Shown here piece by piece: positions 8,499 to 16,848 of a stretch of DNA of 64,000 nt; the first letter of the stretch is position 1; each line of letters begins with the position of its first letter. The notes under the pieces were generated by a model. The model was not told the origin of the DNA. It did not search any database and was given only the letters and a program-made list of their open reading frames with translations. Position numbers and translations under genes: made by a program. This DNA is from Pseudarthrobacter siccitolerans (lineage in GTDB: Bacteria; Actinomycetota; Actinomycetes; Actinomycetales; Micrococcaceae), in contig NZ_JAUSXB010000001.1 of assembly GCF_030823375.1 (NCBI RefSeq), forward strand, positions 124,001 through 188,000, in the 5' to 3' direction.

Positions 8499-11006
8499 CT
8501 AAGCGGGATCAGGCCAGGCCATGGCCGGCCCCACCACGTCCACGGGCTGGGACAGCGGCACGCCCGAACCGTCTCGCCGGCCGTGCTCCTGGGGAAGGGA
8601 CCGTGCCACCCCGGCTGCGGAAGACGCCTTGGCCGGGCCGTGGCCGGCCCAGGCCAGCAGGAGGGTGTCCTCGCCCTTCAGGAACCGGTGCGCCCGGACT
8701 CCCGCCGTCGCGCGTCCCTTCGCCGGGTATTCGGAGAACGCCGTCACCTTGGCCGTGCCCGGTGCAGTGCCTGGCAGCGCGCCGGTGGTGCCGGCAATGG
8801 TAACGACCACGGCCGTTTCGTCCTTGGGCTGGATGGCGCCGAAGAACAGCACCCGGTCACCTGCGGCGAGCTTGACCCCGGCCATGCCCCCGGCTGTGCG
8901 CCCCTGCGGACGCACGCCGCCGGCCCCGAACTTCAGCAGCTGGGCCTGGCTGGTCAGGAACACCAGTTCGGCGTCGTCCTCGCCTGCAGGCGCCACGCCC
9001 ACCACGAAGTCCTTGTCCTTCAGGGAAATCACTTCCCAGTCCTCACGGTTCAGCGGGTAGTCCGGCTGGACCCGCTTCACCACACCCTGGGCGGTGCCGA
9101 TGGCCAGGACTTCGTCGAGCCGGACGAAGGCCACCAGCGATTCCCCCTTCTGCAGGGTGATGAAGTCCTGGGCCGGGACACCGCCGGCAAGGTTGGGCAG
9201 GCCCGAGACCGGCGGAAGGACCGGCATGTCCATCACCTGCAGGCGGAGCATGCGCCCCAACGACGTGACGGCAGCGATCTCACCGCGGGCCGAGGTCTTC
9301 ACCACCGAAGTGAAGACGTCATGCTTGTTCCTGGGACCGGCTTCGGCCAGGGGCTCCTGGTTGCTGGTGCGCGCGATCTGGCCGGAGGCGGTGAGGATGG
9401 CCCAGCAGGGGTCATCGGCGATTTCCAGGGCCAGCGGCACGGCTTTGCCCTTCTTGCCCGGAGCGGCCAGTTCGGCGGCCACCGTGGGGGAGACGGCTTC
9501 GGATTCGAGCAGCAGGGTGCGGCGCGGGGTGCCATGCTCTTCGGCGATGGCGGCGAGTTCGTCGGAGACCAGCGTGCGTAGCCGTTCATCCGAGGCCAGG
9601 ATGGCTTCCAGCTCCGCAATCTCGCGGCGCAGCTCATCCTGTTCCTTTTCCAGTTCGATGCGGGAGTACTTGGTCAACTGGCGGAGCCGCAGCTCCAGGA
9701 TGTAGTTCGCCTGGATTTCGGTGAGGTCGTAGATGGACATCAGCCGGGCGCGCGCGGCGGCGGCCTCGTCCGAGGACCGGATGATCTGGATGACCTCGTC
9801 GATGTCCACGATGGCGATGAGGAGGCCCTCCACCAGGTGCAGGCGGTCCTTCTTCTTCCCCAGCCGGAACACGGTGCGGCGGCGCACCACGTCGATCCGA
9901 TGGTTTACGTAAACGGTCAGCAGCTGCACCAGGCCCAGGGTCTGCGGCTGGCCTTCCACCAACGTCACGTTGTTGATGCCGAAAGAGTCCTCCATCGGCG
10001 AGTAGCGGTAGAGCTGCTGGAGCACCGCGTTGGGGTTGAAGCCGTTTTTGAGTTCGATGACCAGCCGCAGCCCGTGCTTGCGGTCCGTCAGGTCAACGAT
10101 GTCGCTGATGCCGGTCAGCTTCTTGGCGTTGACGGCGTCCTTGATCTTCTCAATGACCTTTTCGGGCCCCACCATGTAGGGCAGTTCGGTGACCACCAGA
10201 CCGGTCCGGCGTGCCGACAGCTGCTCGATCTCCACCTTGGCCCGCGTCTTGAAGGACCCGCGTCCGGTGGCGTAGGCGTCGCGGATGCCGTCCAGCCCCA
10301 CGATCCGGCCGCCGCTGGGCAGGTCGGGGCCGGGGACGAACCGCATGAGGTCATCCAGGGTGGCCTCCGGGTTGGCAATCAGGTGCCGGGCGGCGGAGAT
10401 GACTTCCACGAGGTTGTGCGGGGCCATGTTGGTGGCCATGCCGACGGCGATGCCCGTGGCGCCGTTGACCAGCAGGTTGGGGAACGCGGCCGGCAGGACT
10501 TCCGGCTGGGTCAGCTGGTTGTCGTAGTTGGGGACAAAGTCCACCACATCCTCATCGAGGTGCTCGGTGAGGGTGAGGGCGGACGCAGCCATCCGGGCCT
10601 CGGTGTACCGCGGAGCCGCCGGGCCGTCGTCGAGCGAGCCGAAGTTGCCGTGCCCGTCAATCAGCGGCAGCCGCAGTGAAAAGTCCTGGGCCATGCGCAC
10701 CATGGCGTCGTAGATGGCAGTGTCGCCGTGGGGGTGCAGCTTGCCCATGACCTCGCCCACCACGCGGGCGCTCTTGACGTGGCCGCGGTCCGGGCGCAGG
10801 CCCATGTCGCTCATCATGTAGAGGATGCGGCGCTGTACGGGCTTCAGGCCGTCGCGTGCGTCCGGAAGCGCGCGGGAGTAGATCACCGAATACGCGTACT
10901 CCAGGAAGGAGCCTTCCATTTCGGAGGTGACATCGATGTCCACGATGTTCTCCGTGTAGGCGGTGCTGTCATCCACAGCGGGGGCAGAACTTTGGCGGCG
11001 GGCCAT
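8499..11006 (-). CDS. parC: DNA topoisomerase IV subunit A (ParC/GyrA family)
   Basis: An 835-residue breakage-reunion subunit. The N-terminal domain has [25 protein letters not shown] in the quinolone-resistance region, and [11 protein letters not shown] with the catalytic Tyr at residue 134. The C-terminal beta-propeller carries [11 protein letters not shown] where GyrA has its GyrA box (QRRGGKG), so DNA wrapping as in gyrase is doubtful. This supports topoisomerase IV. The partner parE ends at the left edge of the window. The start ATG follows AAGGAT, and the gene is divergent from the GNAT/acyl-CoA synthetase gene. Confidence 0.9.
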   Translation of the reverse strand: MARRQSSAPAVDDSTAYTENIVDIDVTSEMEGSFLEYAYSVIYSRALPDARDGLKPVQRRILYMMSDMGLRPDRGHVKSARVVGEVMGKLHPHGDTAIYDAMVRMAQDFSLRLPLIDGHGNFGSLDDGPAAPRYTEARMAASALTLTEHLDEDVVDFVPNYDNQLTQPEVLPAAFPNLLVNGATGIAVGMATNMAPHNLVEVISAARHLIANPEATLDDLMRFVPGPDLPSGGRIVGLDGIRDAYATGRGSFKTRAKVEIEQLSARRTGLVVTELPYMVGPEKVIEKIKDAVNAKKLTGISDIVDLTDRKHGLRLVIELKNGFNPNAVLQQLYRYSPMEDSFGINNVTLVEGQPQTLGLVQLLTVYVNHRIDVVRRRTVFRLGKKKDRLHLVEGLLIAIVDIDEVIQIIRSSDEAAAARARLMSIYDLTEIQANYILELRLRQLTKYSRIELEKEQDELRREIAELEAILASDERLRTLVSDELAAIAEEHGTPRRTLLLESEAVSPTVAAELAAPGKKGKAVPLALEIADDPCWAILTASGQIARTSNQEPLAEAGPRNKHDVFTSVVKTSARGEIAAVTSLGRMLRLQVMDMPVLPPVSGLPNLAGGVPAQDFITLQKGESLVAFVRLDEVLAIGTAQGVVKRVQPDYPLNREDWEVISLKDKDFVVGVAPAGEDDAELVFLTSQAQLLKFGAGGVRPQGRTAGGMAGVKLAAGDRVLFFGAIQPKDETAVVVTIAGTTGALPGTAPGTAKVTAFSEYPAKGRATAGVRAHRFLKGEDTLLLAWAGHGPAKASSAAGVARSLPQEHGRRDGSGVPLSQPVDVVGPAMAWPDPA

Positions 11007-11070
11007 GGGGGTTGGTAAATCCTTCTGGGTACTGAGCAGCGGACGGGGGTGTGCTGCGATAGTTTTTGGC

Positions 11071-11076
11071 TAGGCT
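11071..11076 (+). promoter_or_regulatory. Putative leaderless -10 box (TAGGCT)
   Basis: TAGGCT stands exactly six bases before the ATG at 11083, the geometry of actinobacterial leaderless promoters, and no Shine-Dalgarno sequence is present. The box is also half of the palindrome TAGGCTAAGCCTA. Confidence 0.5.
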
Positions 11077-11082
11077 AAGCCT

Positions 11083-13767
11083 ATGGTGGATCAGCCCGGG
11101 GACGGCGAATATCCGGAATATTGGGAAGCCGATGTCGTACTGCGTGACGGCGGAACAGCCCACTTGAGGCCAATCCACCCTTCCGACGCTGACGCTGTCC
11201 AGGCCTTCCATATCGGGCAGTCCCAGGATTCAATCTACATGCGCTTCTTCGCGTTCAAGGCCAGGTTGTCCAGTAAAGAGCTTAAGCGCTTCACGGAGGT
11301 TGACTACAAAGACCGGGTGGCGTTCGTCATCACCATCCGCGGCGAAATCGTTGGCATCGGACGGTACGACCGGCTCGACGATCCCACCGACGCCGAGGTG
11401 GCATTCAACATCGCCGACTCCCATCAGGGGCGGGGGATTGGGTCCATCCTGCTGGAGCACCTTGCGGCCGCGGCCCACGAAAACGGGATCCGGCGGTTCA
11501 GCGCGGAGGTGCTGCCGGAGAACCGGAAGATGCTGATGGTGTTTTCCGATGCCGGCTACGACGTCCGGCGGCATTTTGACGACGGCGTCGTCAGCCTGGA
11601 GTTCAACATCGACCCCACGGAGAAATCGCGGGCCGTGATGGAATCCCGCGAGCACCGCGCTGAGGCGAGGAGCGTGCGGGACCTGCTGACGCCGTCCTCC
11701 ATTGCTGTGATCGGTGCCAGCCGCAAATGGGGCACCGTGGGTTACCAGCTCCTGGAACACATTATTGAAGGCGGGTTCAGGGGCCCGGTCTACGCGATCA
11801 ACCCCGAAGCGCTGGAACTTGCCGGCATGCTCTCCTTCGGCAAATTGTCCGAGGTCCCGGAAACGGTCCAACTGGCCGTCGTGGCCGTCCCCTACGAGGA
11901 AGTCCCCTCGGTGGTGGCGGAGTGCGCTGCCGCCGGTGTCAGAGGGCTGGTGGTTGCCTCCGCAGGCTTCGCGGACGACGGCGAGCGCGGCCTGCTGCGC
12001 CAGCGGGACCTTGTGCGGCGGGCGAGGGCCAGCGGCATGCGCGTTATCGGGCCGGCCTCGCTGGGCATCGTCAACACCAACCCGGAAGTGTCCCTGAACG
12101 CCTCCATGGCGCCTTCCCTGCCGCGGCGCGGGGGACTGGGCCTGTTCAGCCAGTCAGCGGCGATCGGTGTTTCCCTTTATGCAGCGTCCAGCCGCCGCCG
12201 GCTGGGGCTGTCGACGTTCCTGTCCGCGGGGAACCGGGCGGACGTCTCGGGCAACGACATGATGCAGTACTGGGAAGACGATCCGGACACGGCCGCCGTC
12301 GGCCTTTACCTTGAGTCAATCGGCAACCCGCGAAAGTTCTCCCGGCTGGCCCGGAGGCTGGCGCGGACGCGGCCGGTCATCGTCGCGAAGTCCGACGCGA
12401 TGGGGCTGCGGCTGCCGCCGGGGCATGCCGTCCGGACGACCCAGGCACCTTCCGGGGCGCTGGACGCCATGCTGCGCCAGTCCGGCGTGATCCGGGTGGA
12501 AACCACCGAGCAGCTGATGGACGTGGCGCAGGTGGTGTCCGGCCAGCCGCTTCCGGCGGGGCCGGGGCTGGCCATTTTCAGCAATTCCCAGGCGCTGGGC
12601 AAGGTGGTGGCGGACAGTGCGTCGTCCCAGGGGCTCTCTGTCGAAGAGTTGGTGACGGGCGTGGACCTGGACGCCGGGCAATCACTTGCCCTGCCGGCGT
12701 TAAAAGCCAACCTGCTCAAGGTGCTGGAGCAGGACATCGTCCACTCCGCGGTTGCTGCCCTGCTTCCCGCACGGGGGCTGACGGTGGAGAGCATCGCTGA
12801 AGTGCTGGCCGAATGTTCGGCAACGGCAGGCAAGCCCGTGGTGGCGGCGTTCACCGGCATCCTGGACGCCTCCATCTATGTGGAGGGAATGGTGGGTTCC
12901 CCCGAACGGGCCATCCCTTGCTTCTCCAATCCCGGTGCTGCCGTGGCCGCGCTCGCGGCCGTTGCCCGGTACTCCGAGTGGGTGTCCCGGGACCAAGGGC
13001 ATTTTGTGGAACCCGGGGGATGCAACCCGGAACTCGCGCGGGCCGAACTCGAAAACCTGCTCCGGGACGTCAAAGGCGAGCAACTCAAACGGCTGGACCC
13101 CGGTGCGACGGCGTCCCTGCTGGGCCACTACGGCATCAGGGTGCTGCCCTCCGTGGGCTTCGATACTCCCGATGAAGCGGTTGAGGCGGCCGAAACCCTC
13201 GGCTGGCCCGTGGTGCTGAAGACCACCGACCCTGCCCTGCGGCACCGGCTGGACCTCGGCGGGGTGCGCCTGGACATCCAGGATGCGGAGTCGCTGCGGC
13301 AGAACGTGCTGCAGATGCGGCGGGTCCTGTCCAACTATGGCGACCCCGCGCTGGAAGTGCAGGCCATGGCGCCGGTTGGCCAGGCCTGCACGTTCCGGGC
13401 CATCGAGGACCCGCTGCTGGGCCCTGTCATCTCGTTCGGACTTGCGGGGGACGCCGTGAACCTGCTGGATGACTGGTCGCACCGGGTGCCGCCGTTGTCG
13501 GCTGCCGACGTGGACGACTTCATCCGCGGCCCGCGGGCTTCCCGCAAGCTGTTCGGCTACCAGGGCCTGCCGGCGGTGGATGTGGATGCCCTTGAGGACC
13601 TCGCGGGCCGGCTTGCCTGGTTGAAGGACAACCACCCGGAGATCGCACTGGTGGAATTCAACCCGGTTCTGTGCGGCACCTCGGGTTTGACGATACTTGC
13701 CGCAGACGTGCGGATCGGCAACGCCGCCCAGCGGACGGACAGTGCACGCCGGGCCATGCTGGGCTGA
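11083..13767 (+). CDS. GNAT acetyltransferase fused to NDP-forming acyl-CoA synthetase
   Basis: An 894-residue fusion. Residues 10-165 are a GNAT domain (IADSHQGRGIGSILLEHLAA, acetyl-CoA binding). Residues 200-330 are a CoA-binding Rossmann domain (SSIAVIGASRKWGTVGY). A succinyl-CoA-ligase-like region follows, with PPGHAVRTTQAP holding a probable phosphohistidine at 448. A C-terminal ATP-grasp domain starts near residue 665. The family includes protein lysine acetyltransferases such as Pat, but in those the GNAT domain is usually C-terminal; here it is N-terminal. It may couple acyl-CoA metabolism to protein acetylation. Whether the synthetase half is active cannot be told. Confidence 0.88.
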   Translation: MVDQPGDGEYPEYWEADVVLRDGGTAHLRPIHPSDADAVQAFHIGQSQDSIYMRFFAFKARLSSKELKRFTEVDYKDRVAFVITIRGEIVGIGRYDRLDDPTDAEVAFNIADSHQGRGIGSILLEHLAAAAHENGIRRFSAEVLPENRKMLMVFSDAGYDVRRHFDDGVVSLEFNIDPTEKSRAVMESREHRAEARSVRDLLTPSSIAVIGASRKWGTVGYQLLEHIIEGGFRGPVYAINPEALELAGMLSFGKLSEVPETVQLAVVAVPYEEVPSVVAECAAAGVRGLVVASAGFADDGERGLLRQRDLVRRARASGMRVIGPASLGIVNTNPEVSLNASMAPSLPRRGGLGLFSQSAAIGVSLYAASSRRRLGLSTFLSAGNRADVSGNDMMQYWEDDPDTAAVGLYLESIGNPRKFSRLARRLARTRPVIVAKSDAMGLRLPPGHAVRTTQAPSGALDAMLRQSGVIRVETTEQLMDVAQVVSGQPLPAGPGLAIFSNSQALGKVVADSASSQGLSVEELVTGVDLDAGQSLALPALKANLLKVLEQDIVHSAVAALLPARGLTVESIAEVLAECSATAGKPVVAAFTGILDASIYVEGMVGSPERAIPCFSNPGAAVAALAAVARYSEWVSRDQGHFVEPGGCNPELARAELENLLRDVKGEQLKRLDPGATASLLGHYGIRVLPSVGFDTPDEAVEAAETLGWPVVLKTTDPALRHRLDLGGVRLDIQDAESLRQNVLQMRRVLSNYGDPALEVQAMAPVGQACTFRAIEDPLLGPVISFGLAGDAVNLLDDWSHRVPPLSAADVDDFIRGPRASRKLFGYQGLPAVDVDALEDLAGRLAWLKDNHPEIALVEFNPVLCGTSGLTILAADVRIGNAAQRTDSARRAMLG

Positions 13768-13808
13768 CGCGGTTAGCAAGAGTCCGGCCGATCTGTGAAA
13801 ATGGGACA

Positions 13809-14552
13809 ATGAGCTCACAGCCTCCCGCTTCGGCGCCCGAAACACCCGGCAATGAAACCCAGGCAGTCCGCCTCCACAGCTCACACAGCCACACGGCGCA
13901 AGGCCAGAGCCTGGAAGGCGCACTCGAGAAGGCCGGCTTCTACCCCCGCCTGGTGGCCGATGTGGTGGACGACGCCCTGGACGGCCGCGACTGTGTTGCG
14001 CACCTGGTGCACCTTGAAACCCACTTTGACCGCGCCGAGGTGCGCCGGCACATCACGGTGCTGGTGCTGACCTCGGACATGCTGGTCATCACCCACGTGG
14101 ATGACCAGCAGCTGGACGAAGCCGGCGAACAGATCGTGGCCCAGATCTCCACCGAATCCGTCCCCGTGGCCCAGATCCGGTCCGTGGTGCTCAGTTACAT
14201 GTACGCCCAGCCGCAAGACTACAAGCCCTCTGATCCGGTCCGTGAAGTGACGCTGTCCATCGCCTGGTCCGGCGGCCAGCGGCTGGACATGGGGCCGGCG
14301 AGCTGCGGCGACCCCCAGTGCGAAGCGGACCACGGCTACAGCGGAACCATCGCCCAGGAAGATATCGTGCTGCGCATCAGCGCCGAAGCCGACGGCCTGC
14401 AGGCGGTCCAGGACGCCAAGCTCTTTGCCCGGGCCCTCCGGGCCGTGAACACCGGTTCACCCGCGCCGCAGCCACACGTCCAGTCCATGCCGCCGCGGCC
14501 CCGCGCCGGAGTGTTCGGCAACCGCCTCAGCCGCGGGCACCAGCAGCGCTGA
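13809..14552 (+). CDS. DUF5998 family protein
   Basis: A 247-residue cytosolic protein of unknown function. The recognisable segment is the actinobacterial family pattern around LEGALEKAGFYPRLVADVV and TVLVLTSDMLVITHVDD, plus a GDPQCEADHGYSG segment. The frame is open upstream, but the ATG at 13809 fits the family N-terminus. Its stop overlaps the start of the alkaline-phosphatase-fold gene (TGATG), so the two are translationally coupled and thymidine kinase follows in the same operon. No catalytic motif is obvious. Confidence 0.7.
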   Translation: MSSQPPASAPETPGNETQAVRLHSSHSHTAQGQSLEGALEKAGFYPRLVADVVDDALDGRDCVAHLVHLETHFDRAEVRRHITVLVLTSDMLVITHVDDQQLDEAGEQIVAQISTESVPVAQIRSVVLSYMYAQPQDYKPSDPVREVTLSIAWSGGQRLDMGPASCGDPQCEADHGYSGTIAQEDIVLRISAEADGLQAVQDAKLFARALRAVNTGSPAPQPHVQSMPPRPRAGVFGNRLSRGHQQR

Positions 14553-15784
14553 TGCCCGAAGACCGCCAGCCAGCAGAGATCATTCCGCCCGCCCGGCCAG
14601 GCCTCGAGTACCTCCTTCCGCCGGCTCCCGCCTACGGGCAGCGCTCCATTGCCGAGGTCCTCACCAGCGCCGCCGCAAGCCTGGGCGTCGAGGGCTTTTC
14701 CAACACCCTTGGCCTCCCCCCCGCTTCACGGGTCTGCGTGGTCCTCGCGGACGGGCTGGGCCGGAACCTCCTGAAGCAGAAATCGGCCCACACGCCGTTC
14801 CTGCGTTCCGTGATCCAGGCCGGGCAGGGCGAGGTCCCCGTCTGGGTTGATTCGGCATTCCCCTCCACCACAGCAGCTGCCTTATCAAGCTTCGGCACCG
14901 GCGTGGCCCCGGGCCAGCACGGCATGGTGGGCTACGACGTCCTCGATCCGCAGCAGGACAAGGTGGTTAACCTGTTGGGGAACTGGGATCCCGGCGTTGA
15001 TCCCGCCATCTGGCAGCCCTTTCCCACGGTGCTGGAGCGCGCTGCCGAACATGTGGATGTCACCACCGTCAGCCTGCCCCAGTTCGCCGGTTCGCCCATG
15101 ACCCGGGCGGCACTGCGGGGAGGCAGGCACATCTCCGGAACTACTGCCCACGCCCGGACTGCGTCCGCAGCCGAAGCCATGGCCTCCGCCGGTTCGTCGC
15201 TGATGTACTTTTACGTCAACGAACTGGACAAGGCCGGGCACCGCTACGGCTGTCAGTCGGAGCAATGGGAACACCAGCTCGAAGAGCTTGACGCTACCGT
15301 GAAGCGGTTGAGCAACACGCTCCCCGCCGGCACCACCATCCTGCTCACGGCGGACCACGGCATGCTGGACGTGCCCGAACAGCAACGGATCGACTACTCC
15401 GCGGAGCCTGCGCTGGTGGAAGGGGTGCGGCACACGGCCGGAGAGCCCCGGATGGTCCACCTCTACCTGGAAAACGGAACCGGGCCGGACGTCCGGGACC
15501 GGTTGCTGGCGGCCTGGCGGGCACGATTCGGTGACCGGATCTGGGCTTTCACGAGGGAGGACGCACTTGCGGCGGGCCTCTTCGGTAAGGTTCGTCCCGC
15601 CGTCGAAGGCAGGATCGGTGATGTGATGATCGCCGCCCGCGACGCACTGGCGCTATACGACGTACGCCGTGTCCGTCCCGCCGCGATGGAAGTGGTGGGG
15701 CAGCACGGGTCCTTGACCAAGGCCGAGCGGGAGGTCCCCCTGCTCTGCTTCACGGCTGGCGGCAGGAGCTCCCGGCGTGGCTGA
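14552..15784 (+). CDS. Alkaline phosphatase superfamily protein (nucleotide pyrophosphatase/phosphodiesterase-like)
   Basis: A 410-residue enzyme of the alkaline phosphatase fold. VCVVLADGLGRNLL supplies the first metal-binding Asp, and VDSAFPSTTAAALSSFGTG contains the nucleophile Thr/Ser region of type-I phosphodiesterases. YVNELDKAGHRYG and LLTADHGMLDVP supply the remaining Asp/His ligands. It resembles nucleotide pyrophosphatases, but the substrate is unknown. No signal peptide is visible, so it is probably cytosolic. It overlaps DUF5998 upstream and thymidine kinase downstream by 8 bases, which hints at nucleotide metabolism. Confidence 0.85.
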   Translation: MPEDRQPAEIIPPARPGLEYLLPPAPAYGQRSIAEVLTSAAASLGVEGFSNTLGLPPASRVCVVLADGLGRNLLKQKSAHTPFLRSVIQAGQGEVPVWVDSAFPSTTAAALSSFGTGVAPGQHGMVGYDVLDPQQDKVVNLLGNWDPGVDPAIWQPFPTVLERAAEHVDVTTVSLPQFAGSPMTRAALRGGRHISGTTAHARTASAAEAMASAGSSLMYFYVNELDKAGHRYGCQSEQWEHQLEELDATVKRLSNTLPAGTTILLTADHGMLDVPEQQRIDYSAEPALVEGVRHTAGEPRMVHLYLENGTGPDVRDRLLAAWRARFGDRIWAFTREDALAAGLFGKVRPAVEGRIGDVMIAARDALALYDVRRVRPAAMEVVGQHGSLTKAEREVPLLCFTAGGRSSRRG

Positions 15785-16499
15785 ACTCGTCTTTTTCTCC
15801 GGCACGATGGACTGCGGAAAGTCCACCCTTGCCCTGCAGATGGATTACAACCACCGTGCCAGGGGACGCGGCGGCGTACGTTTCAGCCGGAACGACCGCG
15901 CCGGGGAATCCCGTATCTCCAGCCGCCTTGGCCTGCAGACCGATGCCGTGGAGGTGGTGGACAGTACGGACTTCTGGGAGGAAGTCATGATGCGCCGCAC
16001 CAAGGGCCAGCGCATCGACTACCTGATCTGCGATGAAGCCCAGTTCTACACGCCCGAGCAGGTGGAACAGCTGGCCAAAGTGGTGGACGAGATTGATGTC
16101 GACGTGTTCGCTTTTGGCATCACCGCCGATTTCCGCACTCGTCTCTTTCCAGGTTCCCAGCGGCTCGTGGAGCTCGCGGACCGGGTGCAGGTTCTCCAGG
16201 TGGAGGCCCTGTGCTGGTGCGGCCGGCGCGCCACCCACAATGCCAGGACGGTCGACGGCGTGATGGTCACCGAGGGTGCCCAGGTGGTGGTTGGCGACGT
16301 GGACATGGCCATGGACGGTGCCGCCGGAACGCCGGCAGTGGACCACGTCCCAGTGGTCGGGTACGAGACGCTTTGCCGCCGGCATTACATGCGGCGGGTC
16401 ACCGCCCACGGCGCCACCTTGATGGGTCACCAGGACCCACTGCTGCCGTTCGAGGTTGACGCCTGCCTGTGGCGTGGATCAGGCGGAACCCGGGCGTAA
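15777..16499 (+). CDS. tdk: Thymidine kinase (type II)
   Basis: A 240-residue enzyme that phosphorylates thymidine for salvage. The P-loop is FSGTMDCGKSTLA, and ICDEAQFYTPEQV is the DEAQF motif. VEALCWCGRRATHNAR with a downstream CRRHY gives the four-cysteine-type zinc site. The GTG start at 15777 lies within the previous gene's 3' end and is preceded by AGGAG. Its neighbour is a phosphodiesterase-like enzyme. The C-terminus is about 35 residues longer than the compact E. coli form. Confidence 0.95.
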   Translation: MAELVFFSGTMDCGKSTLALQMDYNHRARGRGGVRFSRNDRAGESRISSRLGLQTDAVEVVDSTDFWEEVMMRRTKGQRIDYLICDEAQFYTPEQVEQLAKVVDEIDVDVFAFGITADFRTRLFPGSQRLVELADRVQVLQVEALCWCGRRATHNARTVDGVMVTEGAQVVVGDVDMAMDGAAGTPAVDHVPVVGYETLCRRHYMRRVTAHGATLMGHQDPLLPFEVDACLWRGSGGTRA

Positions 16500-16566
16500 C
16501 CGGCGCTTAGTCCGGCACGAGCCTCAGTTTCTCAACGACTGAGGCAGATCCGGCAGCACTCCATGC

Positions 16567-16731
16567 TCCGGTGGGAGTTGCTGCGCTCCGCCGCCGGGGC
16601 CATTTGCCGCTTGCTGCTCCTTCGTCGCTCTGACGCAAGCACGCACCTCGTGGTCCGGTGGGAGTTGCTGCGCTCCGCCGCCGGGCCATTTGCCGCTTGC
16701 TGCTCCTTCGTCGCTCTGACGCAAGCACGCA
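16567..16731. repeat. Two-copy direct repeat of about 79 bp
   Basis: Copy 1 spans 16567-16645 and copy 2 spans 16654-16731, beginning TCCGGTGGGAGTTGCTGCGC and ending GACGCAAGCACGCA. They differ only by one G in a G-run. Their high identity means a recent duplication or gene conversion. The rest of the 349-base gap between tdk and the HNH gene (16500-16848) holds no convincing gene, only the HNH ribosome-binding site at its right end. Confidence 0.9.
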
Positions 16732-16848
16732 AATGACCCCGGTGCCTTCGCTAGGTCCCCGGCAGGTAGGCGGAAAGTTTTTCGAGTTCTTATTTCATCA
16801 GGCGCTCAAAACGCCCTGTTTTGTCAGACCCCTCACGATGATGGAGGT

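Noticed and set aside
16507..16732. Overlapping minus-strand ORFs in the 79-bp repeats
   Set aside because: They appear in several frames because the repeat lacks stops; none has a start site or family resemblance.
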